Shown: piece after piece, positions 9,514-21,454 of the stretch
How the letters are laid out: each line of letters begins with the position of its first letter
Numbering within the stretch: the first letter of the stretch is position 1
Source: Dactylorhiza incarnata
Taxonomy: Eukaryota > Streptophyta > Magnoliopsida > Asparagales > Orchidaceae
Direction: 5' to 3'
Assembly: GCA_033032865.1 (NCBI GenBank)
Contig: JAWHQI010000064.1
Coordinates: 186,001-250,000 of the forward strand
Length of the DNA stretch: 64,000 nt
The notes under the pieces: generated by a model
Database searches by the model: none
The model's input: the letters and a program-made list of their open reading frames with translations, nothing else
Told to the model about the DNA's origin: nothing
Position numbers and translations under genes: made by a program

Positions 9514-11974
9514 AGTCTCTGCAGCAATTACTGTAGCGGTTACTGTAGCAGTTGCTTTAGTAGTCAGCGCGAATGTTGAGCAGGAGAGTGAGCATGGAGT
9601 AAAGACTTCGTCGAAAAACCTCAAAGCTTTGTCTTCTCTCCTTTTCTATGTCCCTTCAAAATGAAGGTTCGGACGCCTTTTTATAGTTTTTATGAGGGGG
9701 GCACTCGTAATTGCGTCCTTCTAGATTCTGAACAAGCGAATAGGAGTGCACGATTTCGGTCACCTATATCACCGATTTTCGGAAAATGACGACCATGCCC
9801 CCTGGCGGCTCGGGAAATCTGGGCGGCCCGAGCAGATTCGCCAGTGAGATGGAGGCGGCGGCGACAACGACGAGAGTGGTGCGTGGGAAGATGAGTGTGG
9901 GGAGAGGGCGCGAGGATGCACGAGGGTGCATGCACGTGCGACCAGCGCGCGCGGGGGTTTCTGTTTCTGGGCTTGCTTCACTGGGGTGGGGCATTGGGTG
10001 GTCGAGGCGACCCTCTTTGGTGATCCGGTCGGGGTTATAATCCTGAAATGATAGTCCGACTCAGTTGAATTTTAGGGAACCCCGTCAAATGTCCCCTAAT
10101 TTCTAGGGTTGCGACATGTAAAAAACAAGCCTGAAAATTCTTCATATCGAATACATACCTTTCCGCGAGAGGTTTAAATAATAATTCGGCGCGCGCACAA
10201 TGCGAATTAATTATTGTGTCATAAATCTTACTTGTTGAGTTATGCGGCAACATTTCTTGCCAATATCTGGGGGATTTGTTGCTTTTGTGCAGAATATCTT
10301 TTGGCCTTATTGTGAGATCTCAGTTCCAATTGAGACTGGATATCCTACCGCATTTGTGCCTGAGATATATTGTGATATATTATTCTGCTTTTGGCGAACC
10401 TTTCTATGTGAGCCATGATGAGGGTCTTATAAATTTTGCCGGCCGTACTTCATGATTCTTACTGAGTTTTCTGCAAAATTTTGAAAGAGAGACAGAACGA
10501 TGCCGAGGGGGAATTTTGCCGCCATGTATCTGACCAACGAGGTGAGGAATAATCAATGAGGACCCTTCGAAGACAGGAGTACGCGAGGAGCAGCAGGGCG
10601 GACGGCGCAAGAGCACGAACACGCGGCATGGGGAGGAGCCACACGGTCGGCCAGCGCGTCCATGATGCAAAGGCGTCGCGCGTGGATGAGAAGAGGTTGG
10701 TTCTAACGGGTCTTTCCACTGATGCTGAGCGGAGCTGTGTTGTCCCCTTGGAGCGGGGTAAGAAGAGAAAATAGGCTTTCACTTTGAAGCGTGGGGGAGT
10801 AGGTTCATCCTTTGATCTCCCTGAGTCGACTGCTGCAGTGGGATATAGAGGCTCTGACGCCCTGGAGGGGGAGGCTCCGCCTCCTGATCCTGAAGTGGAG
10901 ACGCTTAAGATTCCGGACGTCGCGCCATCCCCCTGGACGAATAGCTCGCAGGGATTGCTGTTGCCAAAGGGCAGACGCGTGTGTCCTCCCTGCAAGTAAC
11001 TACAGGAAAGGTAAAGAGTTGCTCTTCAATTTTGTTATGATAGTGTTGCCCCCATTATGATTCTAATTATACGCTTGTATTTGTTCAAATTGGGGAATTG
11101 TACACCATCACCTACACGTGGTATAACGTCACAACCTAATTTAATAACAATCAACAGTCCACCTGGAACCCTGATTAGAAGTAAACTAAACAACGGTACT
11201 AAAACTGGTACATAGCATTCATAAAATGAATGTACTAATTGAAAATTTACAATGAAGGTAAAATATGCAGCAAAGGGTAAAAAGGAGTACCTCAAAATTT
11301 AATTCAAATAGGCAACTAGAATTGATAAGAACCATACAATCAAAAATACTAAAATCTTAAACAATGTCTGATGCAATGAAAACTTCAGATCATTCTGTTA
11401 CATTTTGTTTATAATTAAAAGTACAACAGCTGAAAAGAAAGACAATTGAAAGGAAAGACAAACTAAAGCGGAGGACCACAAGAGCTTACATGGGTTGGCT
11501 CAACTGATGAGTAAGAAAGACTGCTCCGTCTAATAACACTAAAAATACATAATTTGAATTGGATATAAAAAGTATGACTTTCTGATTATTAAAGCATGTT
11601 TATGAATAATTTGACTGTAGTTTCATATGTTTATTTTCTATATATTTGCATTATGCACTCTATCTCATTATCCGTAGTTCATGTATGTAATGATTTTAGT
11701 GTCCTAAAACCTTTCTAAAGTTTGGGTAATTAAATTTCATATTCCCCCTGATTACGATTACATCTTATGACTTGCTGAACTTAATCTGATTATGGAGCCC
11801 AAATGGCAACCTGAAGGTGCCCTGAACTTCTATGCCCATAGAGTGGAGCACGGACTCGCATCTGGTTATTTCAAAGTCTGGATATGTAGGTTGTCGACCC
11901 CATGTCTGAGGCTCATATAGATTGCTGGATATATGAGAATAAAGTCACTTTTCTGAGACTTATTACGTGTGTTG
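9514..11974. other. unassigned, partly GC-rich sequence without a recognisable gene
   Basis: About 2.46 kb. 9690-10040 and 10500-11000 are GC-richer and carry frames of 70-178 codons on both strands, but none has a domain, a signal or a consistent frame. A captured gene fragment is possible at 10530-11000 (for example the 178-codon minus frame 10459-10995), and I do not recognise it. 11000-11974 is AT-rich with no feature seen. The right edge is the giant LTR E0 start. Confidence 0.45.
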
Positions 11975-12059
11975 TGTAACATCACGATATTTATTGGGTC
12001 ACTAGACCCTAGTGGACCCAATAAAAGTAACCCCGAAAGATAGAATGTGACTCTATTGT

Positions 12060-12690
12060 GGGATATTGTGCTAGAGAACTCCAAATTGACATCCGTCAGT
12101 TTCGTTAGACTCGTATAATCAATACGAGTACAATGGAACTCGTTCCATTCCAATCCGAGGTCGATTAGAGAAAACGATCATTTTGAGTATCAGAAATATT
12201 ATTGGATTCGTCGATCCTTAAAAAAAGAAATCAGCAAGTTGTGAGGGTGCATTGACCATACGTGCCCCAAATTGACTTTCATCAGTTCCGTTAGACTCGT
12301 ATAATCAATACGAGTGCAATGGAGCTCGTCCCATTCCAATCTGAGGTCGTTTAGAGAAAACGACCATTTTGAGTATCGTATTGCGTCACAACAAAGTTGT
12401 TGGGGCATGCAGTGACCATACGTACTCTAAATTGACTTCCGTCAGTTCTGTTAGACTCGTATAATTAATATGAGTGCAATGGAGCTCGTTCCATTCAAAT
12501 CCGAGGTCGTTAGGAAAAATGACCATTTTGAGTATCGTAGTGCGTCACAGCAACGTCGTTGGGGTACAATGACCATACATACTATGAATTGACTTCTTTC
12601 AGTTCTGTTACACTCGTACGGTCAATACAAGTGCAACAAGGCTACTTGCATTCAAATCGGAGGTCGTATGAGAAATATGTCTATTATAGG
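12060..12690. repeat. 158-bp-type satellite, E0 copy (reversed)
   Basis: Four diverged monomers, identified by the hairpin CTCGTAT-n5-ATACGAG or variants at about 12110, 12296, 12456 and 12612. Each is preceded by AAATTGACNTCCGTCAGTT-like sequence. It is the reverse complement of the arrays at 52720-53640 and 60340-61280. Confidence 0.85.
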
Positions 12691-12989
12691 TTTTGTAGGC
12701 CGCCACGACACACTTTTCAAAATATTAAACAAACGAACTGGGAATCAGTCTCAGTCAGTCTCAATGGACTCCTAAGGTCAAAGCGAGACCAACGAAGTTC
12801 ATTGTAACCAATTACGACGTCGAAAAGTCAACCCACGGTCAAATCAAGCTTTATGACACACTAAAAAGCGTGCACGCAGCCAAGTTGATTTAATACTCCA
12901 ACATTGACCATCCACCCGACGAGTTGGACCCACTTAGACCTTGACCTACATAGGGGACCCACCCTAGGGCTGACTTTGGTCAAACCACC

Positions 12990-14110
12990 CCCAAATTTCC
13001 TAGTTTTGGGATTTTTCTCCAAGTAAGGGCCTCACCCCCCCACCAAAGAGGGATACCCCTATCCCCATGAGTGGCCAGCTGGCCTTGAAGAAGTGGAGGG
13101 AGGGGGGATATCTTCCCCCACTTCCCCCTCCCTTTAGTACCACATTGGGGAGAAGGCAAGGGAGGTCCCCCTCCCTCCCAATAAAGACATCCCCCTCCTC
13201 CTTTACTGCGCACACCCCAGCCAGCCATAACCCCCTGGTCGGAGCTCCCTCGCCGGAAAACCTTCTCCAAACCCACCGTCACCGCCACCTTCAATGGTCG
13301 GACCGCCCACTGCCACCTGAGCTCCCCCACACCAGGTGGAACACCTTCCCCTCCCCCTTCCTCACCCCACGCATTGCATGCTGCCCCCCATCGCCGGAGC
13401 GCCGCCAGCACCACCCAAGCCATGCCCTAGCCTCGGGTGGTGGCCCGACAATGTAAGCCTCACCCCAACACCGGTGGTGGCGCTGGGGGAGTAGTACCCC
13501 ACCCGGGGACCCCTGCCCCAGCGAGGAGAGGCGGCAGGGCCGCCGAAGGATGCGCCTCCGGCGGCACTCGCAAACTTCCCCCCTCCCTTTGTTTTTCATG
13601 TACCCGCATCATTGCGGTTTTCGGCGGCGGCCGACGGCGCTTAGCCGCCGTACCACCTCCGAAGACAAGCCCCATCCCCGACGAGCCGACCGGGGGCAGT
13701 GGGAGGCTCCTCAAGGGGGAGGGGCGGCGTGGCATCGACCAAGATGGCCCATGCAGGCCGCGCCACCCCGCCCCCTTCTTCTTGGCGAAATCTGGCAGTA
13801 ACCGGCGGCGTCATTCCGACGGATCACCACCAGATGGTTCGCCGGCCCCTGGCGAGTCGACCGGGGGCGGCGTCGGCGACAGGCGACTGCTGGTCGGTGC
13901 TGGCTGAGGCCGCCACCCTCTGCACCGTCGGGGAGCAGCGCCTGCCGTCCGATCTCCATGATGAAATCGGACGGCGGTGGGATTCTTAAATCCCGTTCGC
14001 CTCCGCATTCACGCCCCCCATAGCGAATCATGCCCAGATCCGCTATGGAGGTGGATCGCCAGGCGCACACGCAGTTAGCCAATCCCGGCCTCAGGATTGG
14101 CTAACCGCAC
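12990..14110. other. GC-rich block within giant LTR E0
   Basis: GC-rich with overlapping frames up to 156 codons on both strands. They are Pro/Arg/Gly-rich with no domain, and no frame is shared with the equivalent blocks at 51760-52230 and 59220-59830. Treated as non-coding LTR sequence. A fragment of host sequence captured long ago cannot be excluded. Confidence 0.5.
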
Positions 14111-14440
14111 CCCACCCCCCTTCCTTCCTGATTTTTCTGAGGAGAATCTAGGCTCCTAAGGGAAAATATTTGAACATGAAAAATGTTCTTTATGATGAAG
14201 TCTAACCCCAATAATGTTTTGGGAATTTTATGGTGTATTTTGCTATTTTTAAGGCCTTTGCAAGATTAATTTGAAGGAATTAAATACCCTAACAACCTTA
14301 AAAAATTCTGGGAAAATTATTGACTCATGCTTAGGGCCTTTTGAAGACATTATCAAAGTTTGGAATTTTTATAAACTGAGTTGATAATTTAAAAGCCTAA
14401 TAAGGATTTATCTAGACAAAATAAACCCCAAAGAGGGATT

Positions 14441-14785
14441 CCTTCTACCATTCTAGAAAGGGATTCCCAGATCTCTTTTGCTGATTGACAGTCAGCTACT
14501 TTCTTAAAATGTCATCTGACATGGTGGAAACCAGATTGTTCATTACCTTGGAATCACATGCCTTCTGCTTCTTCTCAGCCTCTGTCCACTCATTCCTTGG
14601 GACATCTACCACTGTGGAAGATCCACTGTCACTTTCTCTGACTGGAGCTGGGGACCTGAAGTTATAACATCAAAGATACCTTCATCAATATAATACATAT
14701 ACATATTTATTCTGGCCTTCCAGAGTGTAAATTTATTCAGGTTACACACTGGAGGTCTTGTTGATACATAATCCTTAGAACTCAT
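14441..14785 (-). pseudogene. Copia gag N-terminal fragment (element B')
   Basis: On the minus strand from ATG at 14785 the frame reads Met-Ser-Ser-Lys-Asp-Tyr-Val-Ser-Thr-Arg, then Asn-Lys-Phe-Thr-Leu-Trp-Lys, the start of a Copia gag (UBN2/DUF4219-like region). The sequence parallels 21001-21346 closely and breaks off at about 14441, where giant-LTR sequence begins. It belongs to the LTR at 14894-16054 as that LTR's own downstream gag. This copy keeps the ATG; the neighbour copy B has AGG at the same codon. Confidence 0.75.
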
Positions 14786-14879
14786 TTTCTTTTAAAAAAT
14801 AGTTTTAACTGATTTATAATAAAGAAATGAGAGGAGGAGATCTTTTGGTCAACGTGTTAACCTTTTAATGATCAACCTC

Positions 14880-14893
14880 CCTCTGATAACAAT
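14880..14893 (-). other. primer-binding site of Copia B'
   Basis: CCTCTGATAACAAT directly left of the LTR. On the minus strand it reads ATTGTTATCAGAGG, close to the plant initiator-tRNA-Met primer site TGGTATCAGAGC. Its place shows that the LTR to its right is a 5' LTR for the gag fragment on the left. Confidence 0.6.
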
Positions 14894-16054
14894 TGAAAGT
14901 GCACAATGTGCCTCTGAGTATTCTCTAAGGGGGGTGAATAGAGTTTAAAATATTTTCTACCCTAATTATGCACACACAATAAAAACTTTAAGTATTATGC
15001 ACCACGCAAAACCAAAGACAGAATAAATTATAAACAGATTGCTGAAAATAAACACAGAGAAACTAAAGTATGGAGTGCACAGAAAATCACACACAAAGAC
15101 AGAGGAATTTTATAGAGGTTCCCCAAAATGTGGGTACTCCTCTCTTCTACCTCCCTGGTAGGATTGCACAACTTGTGCCTGCGTTTTTTGATAAGGAGAC
15201 TCTCAGAACCACTAAGTCTTTTGATAAGAAGACTCTTAGAGCCACTGAGTATTTTGATAAGGAGACTCTTAGAACCACTGAATCCTTTGGAAGAGGGATT
15301 AATAAAACTCTTTACAGTTGGAGGAAAAAGTAAGAAGAAAGGAAGCAGAAGAAGATAGAATTCTGTGTTTCAGAATTTTTCAGAAGCACTTATGCAGCTT
15401 CTGTCTTTCACAGCAGAAAAAGCTCCATTCTATGCTTAGCAATAAATGAGTCATTGGAGAACTATCTTTACCCTTGAGGTTCTTCTGAAAAGGTCTCAAA
15501 AGGACAGTAGAAAAAGCTTCCTTTTCTAACTTTATTCGATGCTGCGTCGAATTCATCATCCTTCATGTCGACACACCTCTGAGTTCTTATAAGAGTAGCT
15601 TCGAATTCCTTTTTAGCTCTGATTGAACTCAGATGTCGATGTATCCATCGAGTTGAAGACTTGGACTTTGAGCTTTAACTTATGCATCGAATTGTAGTCA
15701 AAGTTGCGTCGACTTCTTGGATGACTTCGATAAGCTCTTCCTTCTGCCGAGTTCCTTTCGACGTTGAGTCGACTTGAATTCTACTTCGACAGGCTAAATA
15801 AGATGCTTTGACTTCTAGTCAGAGTTGCGTCAATATCAAGTCGAAGTTGTGTCGATTTTTATTCAACGCAAGTCTTAACTTAACTTATTTTATGATTGTC
15901 TTGACTTGGCATTGACACTCTAAGGTGAGTGTGACATCCTAAGACATCTAATGACCAGTTTACCCTTACTATACAATGTGGGTAATATAACTTAAGAGGT
16001 AAAATCACATATAGATAATTGGGTAAGTTAAATCAAAAGGAGTTTTTTCCAACA
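14894..16054 (-). mobile_element. Copia B/B' LTR shared by two minus-strand bodies
   Basis: Runs TGAAAGTGCAC ... TTCCAACA, i.e. TGTTGG ... CTTTCA on the sense (minus) strand, 1161 bp. A primer site sits on its left and a reversed polypurine tract on its right, so it serves as 5' LTR for the gag fragment at 14441-14785 and as 3' LTR for the body at 16055-21454. That LTR-body-LTR-body arrangement suggests unequal recombination or tandem insertion. It has imperfect 30-bp repeats of GATAAGGAGACTCTTAGAACC (15185-15300) and many GTCGA/TCGAC words (15540-15870). Confidence 0.8.
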
Positions 16055-16070
16055 ATCTCCCCCTATTTAT
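16055..16070 (-). other. polypurine tract of Copia B
   Basis: ATCTCCCCCTATTTAT next to the LTR end. On the minus strand this is AAATAGGGGGAGAT immediately before TGTTGG, identical in form to the tract at 26348-26359 in Copia C. Confidence 0.75.
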
Positions 16071-16278
16071 CTTAACAAATTTTACATATTGTTTAAAGTG
16101 ATTTTACACATACTTTGACATAAACACAAGTACAAACAAGACATACATAGACAATAAAATATGATAGAATGAAATCACAAACCATTTCATACATTGTCTT
16201 GTAATTATATTGTTCAACATAGTTGTTTGCTCCAGATAGTTTAATATAGAGCATTCATATTGACAAAATACCTGAGCT

Positions 16279-18688
16279 TCAATGTTCCTTCTCAGGATTT
16301 TTTCTTTTCCTTGAGAATACTTTTGGTATTACCTTCCTTGCAGAAAATACAAGAGGCTCATTCTCTTCTTCAAGATTCATATTAGCTTCTTCATTGACTT
16401 CATTTTCTTTGGGAGGCTCCACCTGAGATTGTGCATCTTGTTCAACATTTTGGCCAGCCTCCTTAGCAATCTTTGATACATCATCTAACAGTTGCTCATC
16501 TTCTAGTAGCTCCCCTTGAATTGTTGGAGGCTACCCCTTGTTTACTGCAGGCAATTATTCAACAGTTTCCTGAGTTATTGTAAGAAACCCCCTGATTTTG
16601 TACAGGATTATCTTGAGAGCTTGTAGGAGGCTCCCTCTGGATATTTGCACCTGAAGTTTCTGGCCTTACTGTTTGGAATATAGTCAGTTTATCTTGATCA
16701 GGAACTTCATCATCCTTGTCCTTCTCCTGGACTCTCTTTTCTGAATTAGGCCTTTCCGCCTCCTGAATCTTCTCCCCCTTCTGAACCTTACTGACAAGGG
16801 AGGTTAAGAAATCCTTCATTACCAATGAGGAGGACACAAAAGCTTTGAGAGCCAGGAGAGACCCTTTTGAATCAAGCATTTAACTCTCCATATGTGAGTA
16901 CTTTTTATTGAACCTTCTGGCTTGAGTGGCCAATAGGACAATAAATGTGTTTGACAGGACATGGAGGAAGATCCAAAAAGGCATTTCAGGAATCGATCTG
17001 ATTCTATCTCTGTCCGTTCCGTTTGAAGAAAGGAAGGATCCCAAAGAATCGATCTCTCTTTTAGTTGCTGAATCTCTGTTTGATCGATCAATGTGTGATA
17101 TTCTGAATTCTCATTTCTAACGGAATCGAAATGATCTCTGGATTGATCAGAAGAAGATCCTTTCCATTGGCTAGAATCCGTTACTTGAACGAAAATAGAT
17201 CTTATAGATCTTGTAGAATCATATTGAATATTCGACAATACATTCCGTACCTTGCTAAAAAACCGATCCTTGTTTACCAACCACACATTGTCTAACCAAA
17301 TCCAATTCTCTCTCGAGACGTTCCTCAAAAAATCCGATTCGTGCTGATTCTTCCCCCAACTAACGAAGAGATCTTGGCGGAATTGCCACATATGAAATTG
17401 AGCACAATTTTGCAAAGAAATACCCCACTTGTTTCTCGAGAAGAGATGGGAAACATGCTCAATATCATTGGATTGCATAGTTGCCCCAGCTCCTTGTTGT
17501 TTTAAGAAACTCTCCCCCTGAATTGGTGTTTTTTCACGAAAAGCAGACATGAGATAACAAATAAAGTCTTTCCCTAAGATTTCGAATAGCTGTCCCGAAT
17601 TCAAGTTATGGATGTGTTGAATGGGAGATAGAGGCAAGTGGAGGTGTGGATAGAATTGTTGAAGGGACTGTAGTGAGGTTCTCATTGAAATCTTGAAGAT
17701 CTTGGTTAACAGGGGAGAGGGATTGATACACCTCTGGAGAGATATGGTATGGTGGTGGGGGAGCAGACTAATTGTCTATGAAGATGGTGGATGGTTGTTG
17801 CTGAGGCAGGAGAGGAACCTGAGATACAGGGTATGTGGCAGGGATGGATGAACTGGTATGGTTGAACTGGGTTGGTTCAGCATCTGGAACAACATCCCGT
17901 TGAGTTGCTAAAGTGTCCTGAGGAGGAGTATTATCACTTGGGGGATTTGGTAGACATGTCTCTAAATCTTGAGGAGGCGAAGGTGCTGATTGACCAGGCT
18001 TTAGGATCTGCCTGGTACACTTGGAGAATATCCCTATATTTATCCTTTTTCCTGGAGGAATAGGCACTCCTTTGGACTTGCACACCATTGGATAATGGTG
18101 GAAGAGCACCTGGCTCATGATCCTCATATAGGCATTCTCTTTGTGTGAATATTTGTGCCCAATCAACTTCAAGAGGCATCTTCCCCAGTCCATCTTCTTA
18201 TTAAGAACTAGAACTCTCATGATGTGCAGTTGCTGCTTCGGGATAGCATCATGAGCAGAGATTTTGCAGAGGAGCACCGTCCCCACTATATCAGCAAGAA
18301 ATTTGTATTCTCCTCCAAGTTCAATCTTCTTTTGATTGTTGTCCTTCTCTTTCTTGAACTGCATTATCTGTAATGCCTTTCCTGTCTCTTCCCCTGTAAA
18401 TTCATCAGACTCGTCACCTGTTGGTAGATCATAGGTCTGAGATAGAATTTCCTTTGTAATGTTAATATCAGTCTCATATACTCTTCCATTTATGGATCCA
18501 TCATCTCTGATGTGAATGTTGTCCTTTAGCTCTGTCAATTCAACATCCAGAATCTTGCACCTTGTGGAGATCAACTTTGTTAGCCCAGTAGTGTGGAATA
18601 ATCCAAGAATGACTTTGAAGCTTTCGGCAGCAGCATTGAATGAGTAAATATCCACGTCAAAACCAAAATTTATCTTTGGTGGAGCCAT
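16279..18688 (-). pseudogene. third ORF (env position) of Copia B, broken and carrying chloroplast DNA
   Basis: Lies between the gag remnant and the polypurine tract, the place where SIRE/Maximus elements carry an extra ORF. The first 306 codons (18688-17768) are open: Met-Ala-Pro-Pro-Lys-Ile-Asn-Phe-Gly-Phe-Asp at the start, then Leu-Leu-Cys-Lys-Ile-Ser-Ala-His-Asp-Ala, His-Lys-Glu-Asn-Ala-Tyr-Met-Arg-Ile-Met-Ser-Gln-Val-Leu-Phe-His, then a Pro/Gln-rich tail. This resembles the domain Pfam calls a putative plant transposon protein, a name given from memory. After 17768 the frame is broken and chloroplast ycf2 sequence fills 16957-17630. The ORF resumes at 16879 (Asp-Phe-Leu-Thr-Ser-Leu-Val-Ser-Lys) and ends at 16279 after Phe-Ser-Arg-Lys-Arg-Lys. 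It is the homologue of the ORF at 44688-46528 but has no intron. Confidence 0.75.
16957..17630 (-). pseudogene. ycf2: chloroplast ycf2 fragment inside the retroelement ORF
   Basis: About 225 consecutive codons on the minus strand read as chloroplast Ycf2, a large plastid-encoded protein linked to the protein-import motor. The recognised stretch runs from Asn-Leu-Asn-Ser-Gly-Gln-Leu through [11 protein letters not shown] and Asp-Ile-Glu-His-Val-Ser-His to Asp-Pro-Ser-Phe-Leu-Gln-Thr-Glu-Arg. The frame is open throughout and continues into retroelement sequence on both sides (codons 1 to about 19 and from about 244 of the frame 17685-16819). The plastid copy encodes over 2000 residues, so this is a small internal piece. 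The frame staying open and the high similarity suggest a recent transfer. Outer edges are judged by eye. Confidence 0.88.
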
Positions 18689-19925
18689 TAAATCTGATGT
18701 ACTGGAAAAAGAGACACGATAGATAGAGATGAGATGAGAGAAAGATGCAGGAGAGTTGGGGAAAGGAAGAGCACGAGAGCAGGAGAAAGAGAATTTGAAA
18801 GCCTAATGAGTTCGACGCCAATCTTCCTTAAAAGAAGACGATTCATCACTACTTAGGGTTTTATTCGAAACACCGCTGAAAAGATTAATTGACAGCGTGC
18901 CAAAATGTGTCAAAGCAGCTTCTAGATGTAAAATTGCGCACGCTATCACGTCAATGTTGCGTCGATTAAAACTCGACGCATCTTTGAATTTGACGAGCGA
19001 CTATTTATTCGACGTATTCGTCGATATGAAGTCGATGTTGCGTCAAATGTTATTCAAATTATCTGATTTCGACGGCTCTCGAAGCTAGCATCGAATAAAA
19101 TTAGACGGTACGTCGACTTCTATTCGACGCAACTCTGAATTATTAATGACATATTGTTTTTGGAGCAGGCGTCGAGTAGAAGTAGATGGTACATCGAATT
19201 TTATTCGACGCAACTCTGAATGAATTGTTCTATTTTCTTAGAATGTTTTTGTTATTTCTCCCATCAATTATTTTTTATTGAAAATAGTATTTATACTATT
19301 ATTTTTATAAAATAAAGAAGATCAGATGTAGATTCAACGTAGGAATCACTCCCCTGTTGGATTTGGGTCTTTATTAGACCATAACTCTTCCTTCCCCTTC
19401 CATTATCTCCTAGGAGGGATCCTACCTACTCCTGCAAAACTACCTCAAGCATTATAAGGAACCCAGATTACCTTGGGCCCTTTCCTTTAACCATTGTAAA
19501 GTTCAATGAAAGAGTAGAAGGGTCTTTCATAATGTCCTTTTGGATGGCAGAGGATGAGTTTATGAAGCCTTGATTTATTATGTTGGTACTTGAAATGTGT
19601 ATAAAATGTATCTACATATAATAAATCAGCTGAGTGTCTAATTATTCTACCTTTGGCTTTACCCTTTTGATTATTGTTGGTTACTTCTCTGAATTACTCG
19701 TGCCTATATATATCTTCTTATTGGTTGGTTTTCTCTGTTAAATGCAGTTAGTTTATTTGGATTATTAGTATCCTGATCCTTAGTTATTGCACTCCTCTCA
19801 CTTGTTTGATAATCACTAGGTCTAATGAATCTAACTGGATTTTTCCAGGCTGGTCTACTAGTGACTTCAGTGCTTGTGCAAGGGTTTGCTCCTAGACCTA
19901 GGTGTTTAAATCTCATGGAGAGATT
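18689..19925 (-). other. non-coding spacer of Copia B where pol would be expected
   Basis: No protease, integrase or reverse-transcriptase motif is present between the third ORF and gag, so pol has been lost. 18890-19215 is dense in TCGACG/CGTCGA words, the same vocabulary as the LTR. A 70-codon frame at 19704-19916 is not recognised. Confidence 0.6.
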
Positions 19926-21346
19926 TTATGTGATATTTTTGAGCTTTTGACTCCTCCCATTGAGAGAGTCTTCAAAGGATTTTGCCTTTGTTAGCTCTTC
20001 TTTTAATTTTAGATTTTCATTTCTTATATCTATTAATTCTATTTCTTTTTCCTGAATTTCATTTCTCAAGTCATTATTTGTTGAATATAATACTTCTTTC
20101 TTAAGATTTTTTAATTTTTCCCTATCTGCTTCTAACTCTTTTTGAATTTTGAGAAAATCATTAAAAAATTCTTTAAAGCAGGTTTTAAAATCATCAGAAT
20201 TAAAATCAAAATAATCAAATAGGGATACCTGTTCTTCTTCATCATCTGATGATATCCCCAATGTCATCATGCATGCTGCTTCTGCATCTTTTTCTTCATC
20301 ACTCTCTGATGAAGAGGAACTTGACTCTGCTTCAATGTCACTCCAGGTTTCAACAATGAAACCTTTGGCTTTCTTCTTATCTTTCCTCCTGAAAGACTTC
20401 TTTTTCTGCTCATCTTTGTTGCTGCTCCTGTCCCTTTGTTCCCGTGGGCAATCAGGGGCTATGTGCCCTGGTTTGTTGCAGGAGAAGCAAATAACTTCCT
20501 TGTTTGGAGTCTTATCAAATCTTGGTCTTGAGTTCCTTTCTCTTCTTCTTGAGTCTTCTGCCTTAACCCATTTTCTGAATCCCTTGCCAGGAGGCTGAAC
20601 ATTTCATCTTCAGGAGTGGATGGCTCTCCTTCAGCAGCCTTCAAAGCAAGGTTCTTTTGGATGGGAGTTGAGGTTGTCTCCTTTGCCTCTGATTCAGCTC
20701 TGCTCTTCAGTAGCATCTCATATGATTTGAGCTTTCCTAGCAAAGCATCAGTTGAGATCCCTCTATGGCATCTGGACTCTCTGATGGCTGAGATTCTTGA
20801 ATCCCATGAGCTAAGGAAGCACATGAGAATTTTATCATTTATCTCTGTCAAGGATATCTCCTTGTCCAGACTTTTCAGTTCATTTATAATGATGCTGAAT
20901 CTGCCATACATTTCAACAACACTTTCCTCAGCTTTCTTTTGAAAGTTCTTATATTGGGATATGAGATGGGACTTCTTGTCCTTTCTTTCAACAGAACTCC
21001 CTTTTACCATTCTGGAAAGGCATTCTCAGATATCTTTTGTTGACTGGCAGTCAGCTACTTTCTTGAAAATGTCATCTGATATTGTGGAAATCAGAATGTT
21101 CATTGTTTTGACATCACTTGCCTTCTACTTCTTCTCAGCCTCTGTCAACTCATTCCTTGGGACAGCTACCAGTGTAGAAGATCCACTGGCACTTTCTTTG
21201 CCTGGAGCTGGGGGACCTGAAGTTATAACATCAAAGATACCTTCATCAATAGAATTCATATACAGCTTTATTCTGGCCTTCCAGAGTGTAAATTTATTCA
21301 GGTTACACACTGGAGGTCTTGTTGATGCATAATCCTTAGAACTCCT
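19926..21346 (-). pseudogene. Copia B gag, broken
   Basis: Read leftwards from 21346. N-terminal region: Asn-Lys-Phe-Thr-Leu-Trp-Lys-Ala-Arg (21310-21125). Capsid-like UBN2 region: Glu-Met-Tyr-Gly-Arg-Phe ... Asn-Glu-Leu-Lys ... Leu-Gly-Lys-Leu-Lys-Ser-Tyr-Glu (21010-20620). CCHC knuckle: Cys-Phe-Ser-Cys-Asn-Lys-Pro-Gly-His-Ile-Ala-Pro-Asp-Cys at about 20490-20450. Then an acidic, coiled-coil C terminus (20270-19926). Gag packages the element RNA. The start codon is AGG where the sister copy at 14785 has ATG, and frame breaks separate the pieces, so it is inactive. Confidence 0.8.
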
Positions 21347-21454
21347 TTTCTTTTAAAAAATAGTTTTAACTGATTTATAATAAAGAAATGAGAGGAGGAG
21401 ATCTTTTGATCAAGGTGTTAACCTTTTAATGATCAACCTCTCTATCATACCAAT

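Larger units (their letters stand above)
11975..14440 (+). mobile_element. giant LTR E0, first segment
   Basis: Starts TGTAACATCAC, matching the reverse complement of the ends of the two giant LTRs further right (GGGATGTTACA at 53774 and 61394). In the same reversed order it then shows the 158-bp satellite (12060-12690), a GC-rich block (about 12990-14110) and the start of the region corresponding to 51200-51750. It stops abruptly at about 14440, where Copia sequence begins. The continuation of the same LTR is at 39446-40202, 48024-48336 and 61395-62778. Orientation follows the primer-site argument made for the element at 48337-61394. Confidence 0.65.

Noticed and set aside
9690..10040. GC-rich overlapping frames that resemble a small gene
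   Set aside because: Four frames on both strands of similar length, no domain, no splice or start context to prefer one.
12980..14082. Pro/Arg/Gly-rich frames up to 156 codons
   Set aside because: They fall in the GC block of giant LTR E0 and are not conserved as frames in the two other copies.
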